Positions 1 to 8,025 of a stretch of 34,653 nt of DNA are shown piece by piece. Position 1 is the stretch's first letter. Each line of letters opens with the position of its first letter. Below the pieces are notes generated by a model. The model had not been told where the DNA came from. It worked only from the letters and a program-made list of their open reading frames with translations, and did no database searches. The position numbers were made by a program, and so were the translations under genes. Source of the stretch: DTU078 sp033808535 (GTDB lineage: Bacteria; Bacillota; Clostridia; Oscillospirales; CAG-272); NCBI GenBank assembly GCA_033808535.1, contig JAPXNL010000005.1, positions 1 through 34,653 of the forward strand, read 5' to 3'.

Positions 1-77
1 ATTGCGTATTATATATGCATAATCTGGAAAATGATAAATATTTTACAATAAAAGTAAAATGCTTTATGTTAAAAATA

Positions 78-106
78 TTGACAAATAATTAAAAACGTGC
101 TACAAT
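78..106 (+). promoter_or_regulatory. Sigma-A promoter of the type IV pilus operon
   Basis: A consensus -35 box TTGACA (78-83) is followed by 17 nt and a -10 box TACAAT (101-106). TGC directly precedes the -10, making it an extended -10. The region is AT-rich. It lies about 65 nt before the first pilus gene and no terminator is seen between the genes down to pilB, so it may drive the whole 172-9732 block. Confidence 0.8.
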
Positions 107-171
107 AATTTTAATTTTATAAATAGTTACTTAAAACTACAAATACCGTAAAAAGGGAATTGCGTGATAAT

Positions 172-714
172 ATGACCGGAAGAAACAAATTAACCCCTAC
201 ACGGGTGCCGGATATGTCAGGAAATGGCAAAATTCCGGTGAAAAAAAAGTCGTCCGGAGGCGGAGTGTTACATAATAAGCTGTTTTTGTTTATATTTATG
301 CCTCTGATGATTATTATCTCGGGTGTAACGGTATTTTTTATAGTAAAATCAATCACCGGCGATAATGCGCTGCAGGTGTCGGGCAACGAAAATTTCGTGT
401 ATGTGTTGCCTATGTCCGAGCGCGCCGCTGAAACCGGTGATAAGGCCGGCAAAAATCCGTTTAACGTTACCGGGCTTTCACCTGTGGTGCTCGAAGGGAT
501 AATGTATAATCCGGACGGAACGTCATACGCAATCCTGAAATCGGCAAGCATGACATACGTCAAAACTATCGGTGACGAGATCGGCGATACCGGCTGGCTT
601 CTGACAGAGATAACCGAATCGACGGTAACCGTTGCCAAGGATCAATCGTCCGAGATTCTGTCACTCGCACCGAGCGGCATGCCGAACGCAATCGAAACAA
701 TGCCTGAAGCTTAA
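172..714 (+). CDS. PilP/GspC-like inner-membrane pilus assembly protein
   Basis: This is a bitopic membrane protein of 180 aa. A basic cytoplasmic N-terminus is followed by one hydrophobic segment at about residues 36-59. An outer region starts with an NPF motif (about 95-97) and then LEGI...YAILK...IGDEIGDTGWLLTEI (about 107-148). That pattern matches the HR/PilP fold, which in Gram-negative T4P and type II secretion joins the PilNO/GspLM platform to the secretin N0 domain. Here it sits directly before a protein built of secretin N-like domains, which fits a docking role. The ATG at 172 is preferred. A TTG at 160 is in frame, but the AAAAGGG at 151-157 lies only 2 nt before it; it is 14 nt from the ATG, so neither spacing is ideal. 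The family call rests on motif pattern and context only. Confidence 0.6.
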   Translation: MTGRNKLTPTRVPDMSGNGKIPVKKKSSGGGVLHNKLFLFIFMPLMIIISGVTVFFIVKSITGDNALQVSGNENFVYVLPMSERAAETGDKAGKNPFNVTGLSPVVLEGIMYNPDGTSYAILKSASMTYVKTIGDEIGDTGWLLTEITESTVTVAKDQSSEILSLAPSGMPNAIETMPEA

Positions 715-782
715 CCTGCCGGTTTCATAATTCAAAAAATCGGGATTTTAATAAAATCAGGACTATATTTAAAAAGGACAAA

Positions 783-3389
783 ATGGTTATGAATAATAAA
801 CCGTTGTTGAGGCTGACGGCTATATTAACAGCAGCTGTGCTTTGCATTTCGGCTGCTGTTGCAGTATGCTCTGCGCAGGAAAGCGACAGTTACATACAGC
901 ACACCGTAAAATCTGGTGAAACCCTCAGCTTGATTGCTAAAAAATACGGTGTCACGCTGGATGAGATAGTCCGGCTTAATAATATCGAAAATATCAATCT
1001 GATTACCACCGGCACAGAGCTGACAATTCCCGCCGTCCAGAGCGGTACAGGCACGACGCAGGCAGGTAATGCGGTGCAGCCGGATAGCCAGCCGCAGGCA
1101 AAGCCTGAGTTTATGGCTGCACAGACAACGGAAAAACCAAATCCGGCAACCGGTGCCTCTGCCGGGCAGGACGCCGCGGAACTGACCTCCGACGGCGATT
1201 ATTCAACCATGCTCACATCTTTTGAGACGAAAGTGTCGGTCACGTTCGTGAACACGGACCTGCGTGACGCACTTTCGGCTTTTGCGCTGAACATGGGGTA
1301 TAACATCATATACAAAGGCCAGCCGACAAAAATCACGATGACATTAAAGGATGTAACCGTGAGCGAAGCTCTTGACTATATGATGAAGCTCACCGACCTT
1401 GCGTACATCATATCGGACAACACGATTATTGTCGGGTCAAAGTTTGAACTTTCCGAATCATTTAGCGAAGCGGCAAAGATAACGGAATTTACGCTTAAAT
1501 ACGTCACTGCCGATACCATTATAGGCCAGATCGCCACATTCAATATTGCGGTGAACGCCACGCTTTCGGGCGACAACGAATACCGTTTCCTGGCACAGGG
1601 GCTGCCCGCCGACCTCGCGCGGGTCAAAAACCTTATCAGCATGGTAGATCGCCGCGAAAATGCTCCGGGCGGCGGTTCAATTCCCGAATCAGCGTTCTAT
1701 TCAATTGAGCTTACCCACATAACGGCGTCCGAGTTTCAGCGCATTTTGAGCGCCGCGTCGCTTCCGTCCGGTGTGATTCTATCTAGCCGTCCGCAAACGC
1801 TGTACGTTTTTGCACTGAAAAACGAGTACAACTCTATTAAATCCATCAAAGCGATTGTCGATGTTGCCGACAAAACACAGGCGGATGAAGACGCTGAAAA
1901 GATAGTTGAGAAGACGCTGAAATACGTCACCGTCGATCTTATAGAATCGCAAATCAGAGCCAACGCAGACGTTACGATAATAAAAATCAGCACAAACAGC
2001 AGCAAGATGTGGCTCCGCGGCAAAGCACAGGGCATCGCGGACGCCGAGAAAATCATCAAACTGCTTGATATAGAGGAAAACGCCGCGGCAACCGAGGCTC
2101 AGCTTGTCGAGAGGTTCACGCCTGTCCAGACGCAGTTTATCACTGCCGCATTGCTGAAGGACACGCTGTCTAAGCTGGCAGTCGACGCCGTGACGATAGT
2201 ATACGACGCCAACCCGAAAACCCTGTACGTATATGCCACGGATGAGACTCTTGAGAAGATCTACAACCTGATTACGATAATCGACACGCAGGATAATGCC
2301 GACAAGCAAGTCGAAAAAGTGCTGGCACTGTTTAAACCGGTCACATGCACATACATATCCGCCGAGCAGATGAACGATGTGCTAGCAAGCATGTCATTGC
2401 CCACAGGGTTTATTTTCGAAGACAATCCCAAGACGCTGTATGTATACGCCACCGAATCTGACTTTGACAAGATAAAAGAGCTGCTCAGGATTGTCGACAT
2501 CAAGGATAACGAAAACGCAATGCTGGCGGCCAGCATTAAGAGCGTGACCTGTCGCTTCATAACTGCTGAACAGCTCAATACAATGCTTCGCGGCATGTCG
2601 CTGCCCACCGGTTTATACTATGACTATAACCCGCATGTCCTGTATCTCAACGTGAACGACGCGCAGCTGCGGGAGATCCAGGAAGTAGCGGCGTATGTCG
2701 ATACGCTTGAAAACTCCAGAGCCGGCAAATTCGACATGTACTTCATTGATTTGCTCTACATCAATGTTGACAAAGCCGTCGAGTTTATCGGTCAGCTCAA
2801 TCTCAACCTTGAGGTCATACGCCTTTCTAGCTCGCAGAAACGCCTGTGGGTGATGGGCGAATACTCCGAATATATGAAGGCGAGAGCCGCAATAAGCGCT
2901 ATTGATTTACCGACCGCTTCGCTGACATATTCATTTGATACTTTTATACTTAAGAAAATAACAGCTGGTGAAGCGAAAAAGCTTATTGATAACGCTAAGC
3001 TCACAGGTGTATTGGTATATATCCCGAACGATAATGAGAATGGCAATCAAATTGTTATTTACTATCCCAATGACTCAAGAGATGATATAACAAGTCTTGT
3101 TAATAAAATTGACGTTGATGTAAAAACAAAGATTGAGAAAGCTATTATCGAAACGCTTAAATCTACACCTGATTTTGACATATATGCACAGAAGAGAATT
3201 GCTTTACTTGCTAAATTATCCGGTGTACCGGGTAAAGATGTATTGGGCAATGATATAGACCCATATACAGTATTTAGATATGATCACTATTACAACGACT
3301 CCGGAGAACTTTACGTTGTTATCTATGTAGAAAATGTAACGCAGCTTGAATATAACAAAATCATGACCGTTGTTGAAATGCTTAAATAA
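783..3389 (+). CDS. LysM protein with N0-like domain and about eight tandem secretin-N-like modules, no secretin barrel
   Basis: This is a secreted 868-aa protein in the pilQ position. It has a signal peptide (cleavage likely after CSA, about 31), a LysM domain (about 38-83: GETLSLIAKKYGVTLDEIVRLNN), a Gln/Ala/Thr-rich linker (84-146) and an STN/N0-like domain (147-218: DLRDALSAFALNMGYNIIY). Eight modules of about 60 aa follow (about 232-290, 303-362, 374-431, 440-503, 511-574, 580-642, 649-708, 713-777), with recurring 'ITAEQLN..L..MSLPTG...DNPKTLYVYA....I..IV' cores, as in secretin N1/N2 domains. The tail (778-868) is unfamiliar. No secretin channel domain and no VPxLGDIPxLGxLF signature is present. 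I infer that LysM holds the protein in peptidoglycan and the stacked rings guide or brace the pilus in a wall without an outer membrane. AAGGA at 774-778 serves the ATG at 783 (4 nt) or at 789 (10 nt). G+C falls sharply from about nt 2935. Confidence 0.75.
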   Translation: MVMNNKPLLRLTAILTAAVLCISAAVAVCSAQESDSYIQHTVKSGETLSLIAKKYGVTLDEIVRLNNIENINLITTGTELTIPAVQSGTGTTQAGNAVQPDSQPQAKPEFMAAQTTEKPNPATGASAGQDAAELTSDGDYSTMLTSFETKVSVTFVNTDLRDALSAFALNMGYNIIYKGQPTKITMTLKDVTVSEALDYMMKLTDLAYIISDNTIIVGSKFELSESFSEAAKITEFTLKYVTADTIIGQIATFNIAVNATLSGDNEYRFLAQGLPADLARVKNLISMVDRRENAPGGGSIPESAFYSIELTHITASEFQRILSAASLPSGVILSSRPQTLYVFALKNEYNSIKSIKAIVDVADKTQADEDAEKIVEKTLKYVTVDLIESQIRANADVTIIKISTNSSKMWLRGKAQGIADAEKIIKLLDIEENAAATEAQLVERFTPVQTQFITAALLKDTLSKLAVDAVTIVYDANPKTLYVYATDETLEKIYNLITIIDTQDNADKQVEKVLALFKPVTCTYISAEQMNDVLASMSLPTGFIFEDNPKTLYVYATESDFDKIKELLRIVDIKDNENAMLAASIKSVTCRFITAEQLNTMLRGMSLPTGLYYDYNPHVLYLNVNDAQLREIQEVAAYVDTLENSRAGKFDMYFIDLLYINVDKAVEFIGQLNLNLEVIRLSSSQKRLWVMGEYSEYMKARAAISAIDLPTASLTYSFDTFILKKITAGEAKKLIDNAKLTGVLVYIPNDNENGNQIVIYYPNDSRDDITSLVNKIDVDVKTKIEKAIIETLKSTPDFDIYAQKRIALLAKLSGVPGKDVLGNDIDPYTVFRYDHYYNDSGELYVVIYVENVTQLEYNKIMTVVEMLK

Positions 3390-3400
3390 CATAACCTGAT

Positions 3401-4486
3401 ATGACAGATAATCAAAACACATATTCCGTTTCACTTGACAACCTGCTGTGCGAGGCGGTCGAACGCGGCGGCTCGGATTTGCACATAGTGGCGAAGATGC
3501 CGCCGGTTATAAGAATCTCCAGTGAAATGGTGCAGACTGACCACCCGCCCGTGCAGCCGACAGAGGTTTTCGATTTAATCTGCTCGATATTAAAACCGGA
3601 ACAGATTGAAACCCTGAAACGCGAACTTGAGCTTGACTTTTCATATTCGCTGCCGGGAGTCGCGCGCTTCCGCGGCAATGTCATATTCCAGCGCGGAACG
3701 CTTGCCGCTGCGATTCGAGTAGTGCCCTACACAATCCCGAAGCTTGAGTCCCTCGGACTTCCTCCGGATGTGGTTCGCCTGTGCGGTCTGCCGCGCGGAC
3801 TTGTGCTTGTCACGGGCCCGACGGGAAGCGGCAAGAGCACGACGCTTGCCGCGATGATCGACTTCATAAACGAACACTACTCGCTGAATATTGTCACCGT
3901 CGAGGACCCGATCGAGTTTTTGCACCCGCACAAAAAATCCATTGTGCGGCAGCGCGAGATTGGCATCGACACCCATAGCTTCGGAATGGCGCTGCGTCAG
4001 GTGCTCCGCCACGACCCGGACGTCATTATGATAGGCGAGATGCGCGATATCGAAAGCATCGGGATCGCGATAACCGCCGCAGAAACAGGGCATTTGGTGT
4101 TTTCCACACTGCACACGCAGACCGCGCCCCTGACAATATCGCGTATTGTCGACTCATTCCCGCCCGGGCAAAAGGAGCAGATCCGCCAGCAGCTTTCAAA
4201 CTCGCTTAAGGCGGTCATATCGCAGCAGCTCATACCGCTTGCTACGGGCAAAGGGCGTGCGCTGGCTGTTGAATATATGATAGACACCCCGGCGGTGCGC
4301 TCTCTGATCCGCGAGGAGAAAGAACACCAGCTTTACAGCGCTATCCAGACCGGACAGAAGCAGGGAATGCAGACGATGGACCAGGCGCTTGTTAACCTTG
4401 TCAGAGCAGGCAGAATCACATATGACAGTGCGTGCGAGTACTGCATTGACAGGCAGGAACTTGACAGGCTTATCAAGTTATTTTAA
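3401..4486 (+). CDS. pilT: Type IV pilus retraction ATPase PilT
   Basis: A hexameric AAA-like motor of 361 aa that powers pilus disassembly at the cytoplasmic face. It has a PAS-like N-domain (about 1-110), Walker A GPTGSGKSTT (about 141-150), the acidic VEDPIEF box, a degenerate Walker B IMIGEMRD and a histidine box GHLVFSTLHT. The C-terminal motif reads AVRSLIRE, the counterpart of the AIRNLIRE motif needed for retraction in known PilT. It lacks the four-cysteine zinc motif of PilB, which separates it from the extension motor. It starts 11 nt after the secretin-like gene. No good ribosome site is visible, so translation may be coupled. A second PilT-like gene follows the pilin gene. Confidence 0.93.
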   Translation: MTDNQNTYSVSLDNLLCEAVERGGSDLHIVAKMPPVIRISSEMVQTDHPPVQPTEVFDLICSILKPEQIETLKRELELDFSYSLPGVARFRGNVIFQRGTLAAAIRVVPYTIPKLESLGLPPDVVRLCGLPRGLVLVTGPTGSGKSTTLAAMIDFINEHYSLNIVTVEDPIEFLHPHKKSIVRQREIGIDTHSFGMALRQVLRHDPDVIMIGEMRDIESIGIAITAAETGHLVFSTLHTQTAPLTISRIVDSFPPGQKEQIRQQLSNSLKAVISQQLIPLATGKGRALAVEYMIDTPAVRSLIREEKEHQLYSAIQTGQKQGMQTMDQALVNLVRAGRITYDSACEYCIDRQELDRLIKLF

Positions 4487-4524
4487 ATAAATGACACCAA
4501 CCGATTAACGCGGGAGGCAGGCAG

Positions 4525-5730
4525 ATGCCGCTTTATACATACGAATCCATTGACAAACAGGGCCAGACAATCAGAGGCGACATAAACGCCGCCAATATTG
4601 AAGGCGCTCTTGACAGGCTCCGTGAGCGCGGGCTTGTCGTCGTGGATTTATACGAGACGACGCCGGTCGACCGGCAGAAGAGCATCCTGTTTGGCGCCAA
4701 AAAAGTAACGCTGACCGACCTTGCGATTTTCTCCCGCCAGCTCTCGGCGATGATATCGGCGGGCATACCGGTCACACGCGCGATTGCCACGCTTGCGAAG
4801 CAGACGGTCAACTCCACGCTGGCAGACGCGCTTGACAACATCAGCCGCAACATCGAGGGCGGCATGACGCTGACCGACGCGTTTTCGCAATACCCCAACA
4901 TATTCAACCGCCTGTATATATCCATGATACACGCGGGCGAGGTCGGCGGTCTGCTTGAGACCACCCTCATGCGTCTTGCCAACCAGCTCCACAAGGAGAA
5001 AAAGCTGCAGGACGAGATTAAGTCGGCGACATCGTATCCCAAAGGCATAGGCGCGTTCGCGCTTTGCATATTTGTGGGCATGCTTGTGTTTCTGGTCCCG
5101 ACGTTTGAGCAATACGCCGGGGAAAATATACCGCTGATTTCAAAGTTTATATTCGGTTTGTCCGCCAGCCTGCGCAATTATTGGTTTTTCTGGCTGCTCG
5201 GGACTGCGATATTAGCCTTCTCGATCGTCATATTTGCCAAAAGCAAGGCCGGGCATGAGCTTTGGGAAAATATCAAGCTGAAAATGCCGATATTCGGGCC
5301 GATAATATCAAAATCGGTTATAGCGCGGTTCGCGCGCACGCTTGCGACGCTGGTTGACGGCGGTATTCCCATAGTTCAGGCGCTGCAGACGGCGGGACCC
5401 ACCGCGGGCAGCGACCTGCTCTCCGCCGCGGTCGACAATGCGATTGTCAGAATCGAGGAGGGTTCGAACATATCGACGCCGCTTGAGGAAAGCGGCTTGT
5501 TCCCGCCGATGGTTACGCATATGATTTCAATCGGCGAGGAGTCCGGCTCGCTGCCGGGGATGCTGGATAAAATCGCCGAGTTCTACGAAGAGGATGTTGA
5601 AACCGCCTCCAAACAGCTTGGCTCTATGCTTGAGCCGGTTATACTCATTACCATCGGCGTGCTGGTCGGCGGTATGCTTATAGCCCTCTATCTGCCAATG
5701 TTCAGCGCCGTCATCAATTCCGGCATGTAA
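4525..5730 (+). CDS. pilC: Type IV pilus inner-membrane platform protein PilC
   Basis: Polytopic membrane protein of 401 aa, normal length for PilC/GspF. It has two T2SSF domains, about 65-190 ('FSRQLSAMISAGIPVTRAI') and about 265-390 ('FARTLATLVDGGIPIVQAL'). Each ends in hydrophobic spans: about 173-194 and 218-237 for the first half, about 370-392 for the second. It anchors the motor ATPases and passes pilins into the growing fibre. GGGAGG about 9 nt upstream of the ATG supports the start. It lies between pilT and pilM in the operon. Confidence 0.94.
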   Translation: MPLYTYESIDKQGQTIRGDINAANIEGALDRLRERGLVVVDLYETTPVDRQKSILFGAKKVTLTDLAIFSRQLSAMISAGIPVTRAIATLAKQTVNSTLADALDNISRNIEGGMTLTDAFSQYPNIFNRLYISMIHAGEVGGLLETTLMRLANQLHKEKKLQDEIKSATSYPKGIGAFALCIFVGMLVFLVPTFEQYAGENIPLISKFIFGLSASLRNYWFFWLLGTAILAFSIVIFAKSKAGHELWENIKLKMPIFGPIISKSVIARFARTLATLVDGGIPIVQALQTAGPTAGSDLLSAAVDNAIVRIEEGSNISTPLEESGLFPPMVTHMISIGEESGSLPGMLDKIAEFYEEDVETASKQLGSMLEPVILITIGVLVGGMLIALYLPMFSAVINSGM

Positions 5731-5813
5731 TAAAAGGGCGCCGGCCCTGCAACTAAGACGCATGGCGCGCGTTTACCAATCAATAACCGCGAGAAGGGGC
5801 ATGACCTGGAAAT

Positions 5814-6785
5814 ATGAAAGATAATTCAAAGAAAATCATCGGGCTGCAGATATTTTCAAATGAAATAAGAGCCGTTCAGGTCGCAAACACATCCGGCGCG
5901 ATAAAAGTCACGGCGTACGGCTCGGCGCGCCTGCCGGAGGGCACGATTGCGGGCGGCATGATCGCCAAGCCCGAGGTTTTTATGAAATATTTCCGCGACA
6001 TGCTTGCCACATATAAATTTACCGCGCGCAACATAATCCTGTCGCTCAGCAACCAGGGACTTATCATCAGGCTTGCCAGCTTCCCGAAAGTCGCAGAAGA
6101 TAAACAGCGCAACGTTTGCATGCTCCAGGCGCAGAACTTCATCCCGATACCGCTTAACGAGCTTGAGCTTGCGTATTGCATAACAGACGAACATATCCGC
6201 GACGAGGAAGGCAACCCGCTTGAGGAGCCAACAATCAGCGCCCTGCTCGTAGCGGCGAAGCGCGACATGCTCACCAATATCGTGGACACAATCCAGGATT
6301 CAAAATACGGCTTTTATGTTGTCCAGGACATCGTGCCCACGATTACCACTGTTGCATCGGAAGTGCAGGGCACCGCGCAATATCGCACATATATGGTCAT
6401 GAACGTCAACAACGACGTTGCGAACATCCTTATCATAAAAGACGGAAAAATCGTCATGGCGCGCAGCGTGCAGTTTGACTCGACGCTTGCCGAGGAGCTC
6501 AACAAATCCGAGCGGATCGATTCAGATAAGCTGGACGAGCTTGTGGAGCAGCTGAAAAGCGAGTACTGGTCGTCCGTCAACTACTACAGGATTACAAACA
6601 GCGAGGATGTCGAGGCGCTTTATATCTCGTCACAGGCGGTCGATATAGCTCGTGCGCGCAGCGATATAAGCGCCGACCTCAACGTGGATGTTGAGATGTT
6701 CACAATGGTACCCCGCATCAAAGCCGACGACGATTTTCCGGTGGAAAAATACTCGGCGTGCATTTGCTCAACGATAGACAGATGA
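5814..6785 (+). CDS. pilM: Actin-like pilus assembly ATPase PilM
   Basis: Cytosolic 323-aa protein with the actin/FtsA-like fold pattern of PilM. The N-terminal 'IIGLQIFSNEIRAVQV' phosphate-loop strand is followed by 'ILSLSNQGLIIRLASFP' and the second-domain 'NVNNDVANILIIKDGKIVMARSV'. In T4P systems PilM forms a cytoplasmic ring and binds the N-terminal tail of PilN. The next gene carries that tail (ISLLP), so the partnership is visible here. The family usually has about 350 residues, so this is slightly short. The ribosome site is weak (GGA just before the ATG; AAGGGG 15-20 nt upstream). Confidence 0.85.
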   Translation: MKDNSKKIIGLQIFSNEIRAVQVANTSGAIKVTAYGSARLPEGTIAGGMIAKPEVFMKYFRDMLATYKFTARNIILSLSNQGLIIRLASFPKVAEDKQRNVCMLQAQNFIPIPLNELELAYCITDEHIRDEEGNPLEEPTISALLVAAKRDMLTNIVDTIQDSKYGFYVVQDIVPTITTVASEVQGTAQYRTYMVMNVNNDVANILIIKDGKIVMARSVQFDSTLAEELNKSERIDSDKLDELVEQLKSEYWSSVNYYRITNSEDVEALYISSQAVDIARARSDISADLNVDVEMFTMVPRIKADDDFPVEKYSACICSTIDR

Positions 6786-6837
6786 AAAATAAAAGCACAC
6801 ATTTTTGGCGCATTGCGGATATAAGGAGATTTACGGT

Positions 6838-7431
6838 ATGTACAGAATAAGCCTGCTGCCGGAAAAATACCGGCTGGAACGGGAAAAGGCGGCACAGAGG
6901 CTCGATTTAATCATATACTTTCTGTTTTTCACCGTAATATGTGTGATACTTTTATCACTCGCGACGTTTGTCAGGCTGCATCGTACGTCCGAGCTTAAAT
7001 ATATAACAGGCGAGGTTGCAAACCTGCAATCGGAGCTGGACTCGCTTTCGGATTATGCGAAGAAAAAAGACCATGTCGAGCAGGTCTACAAAAATGTATC
7101 AACCCTGGCAGAGGGGCTGCCCTCTTTTCCGCGCGTATTGCAGGAGATTTTAAATACCGTTCCTAACAATATCAGCATAGAGAATGTGTCGCTTGAATAT
7201 ATCGAGAAAACCGATTCAACTTCGATGAAGATTAAAGGTGAAGCGCTCGACTATGCCGACGTTGCAGGCTGGATAAAAACGCTCGACGAGCTCGAGGTGA
7301 CCGGAGGGATATACAACTCATACTCGACCGGAACTTCCGATGCTTCTGCGTACAACATATCGTTTGAGCTGTCGATAGAGGTTCTTGACGCATCGGCGGC
7401 AGACGATATATACTGGGATTTGGGAGAATAA
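6838..7431 (+). CDS. pilN: Pilus assembly protein PilN
   Basis: Bitopic membrane protein of 197 aa. The short cytoplasmic tail begins MYRISLLPEKYR, a variant of the INLLP motif that docks PilN into PilM. It is followed by a membrane span (about 24-45), a coiled-coil stretch (about 50-75) and a ferredoxin-like periplasmic-type domain ending in 'YNISFELSIEVL'. The start is set at the ATG at 6838 because AAGGAG (6823-6828) lies 9 nt upstream. A longer in-frame TTG start at 6805 would put that ribosome site inside the gene. It pairs with the PilO-like protein that follows, with which PilN normally forms a heterodimer. Confidence 0.85.
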   Translation: MYRISLLPEKYRLEREKAAQRLDLIIYFLFFTVICVILLSLATFVRLHRTSELKYITGEVANLQSELDSLSDYAKKKDHVEQVYKNVSTLAEGLPSFPRVLQEILNTVPNNISIENVSLEYIEKTDSTSMKIKGEALDYADVAGWIKTLDELEVTGGIYNSYSTGTSDASAYNISFELSIEVLDASAADDIYWDLGE

Positions 7432-7435
7432 AGCG

Positions 7436-8008
7436 ATGAACGCAATGAGCGCATTGAACAAGCCGGTCGACAACCGGATAGTCGTAATCTCGTTTATATT
7501 TCTAATCTGCGCAACGCTGCTTGCGATAACGTTTTTTTCCATAAAAATGACTTATGATATAAACGAAAAGATAGCCGAAAATGTCAGCACCATGACCGAG
7601 CTGAAGCAGGAGATCGCGTATCTTCGCAGCATACAGGCGCGGGAGGCGCAGATGAATATGGTGCTTGACCAGGCTAATACCAAAATCCCGCCTCATCCTG
7701 ACGAGGCAGGCATTATAGAGTTTATCGAGAAAATTACAGAGAACGGAAAGCTGACCGGAATAACTTTTGGCAAGCGCGTCGACGTCGATGTTGCAATGGA
7801 AATGCCGTTCACGGTCACGGCAGTAAGCACATACAACACCATGATGAGCGTGCTGTACGAGCTTGCCACTGCCGAAAGATACTACTCTGTTACAAGCATA
7901 AACATCAACAAAACAATTGATGGCGAGTTATCCTACACTATTAACGTAAGCGCGTACTACGCAACAGAGTCCGCCTCCGTCTCCGCCTCGTCTTCCGCCC
8001 CCGCCTGA
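7436..8008 (+). CDS. pilO: Pilus assembly protein PilO-like
   Basis: A 190-aa protein with one membrane span (about 15-37), a coiled coil (about 42-75) and an alpha/beta domain (about 85-170). It ends in a low-complexity Ala/Ser tail. Topology, length and position right after PilN match PilO, the other half of the PilN/PilO alignment complex between PilM and PilP. The start is placed at ATG 7436, where GGGAG (7422-7426) gives a 9-nt spacing; it begins 4 nt after the pilN stop. Sequence conservation in this family is low, so the name relies largely on gene order. Confidence 0.75.
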   Translation: MNAMSALNKPVDNRIVVISFIFLICATLLAITFFSIKMTYDINEKIAENVSTMTELKQEIAYLRSIQAREAQMNMVLDQANTKIPPHPDEAGIIEFIEKITENGKLTGITFGKRVDVDVAMEMPFTVTAVSTYNTMMSVLYELATAERYYSVTSININKTIDGELSYTINVSAYYATESASVSASSSAPA

Positions 8009-8025
8009 TTGGATGTATAAACTGA

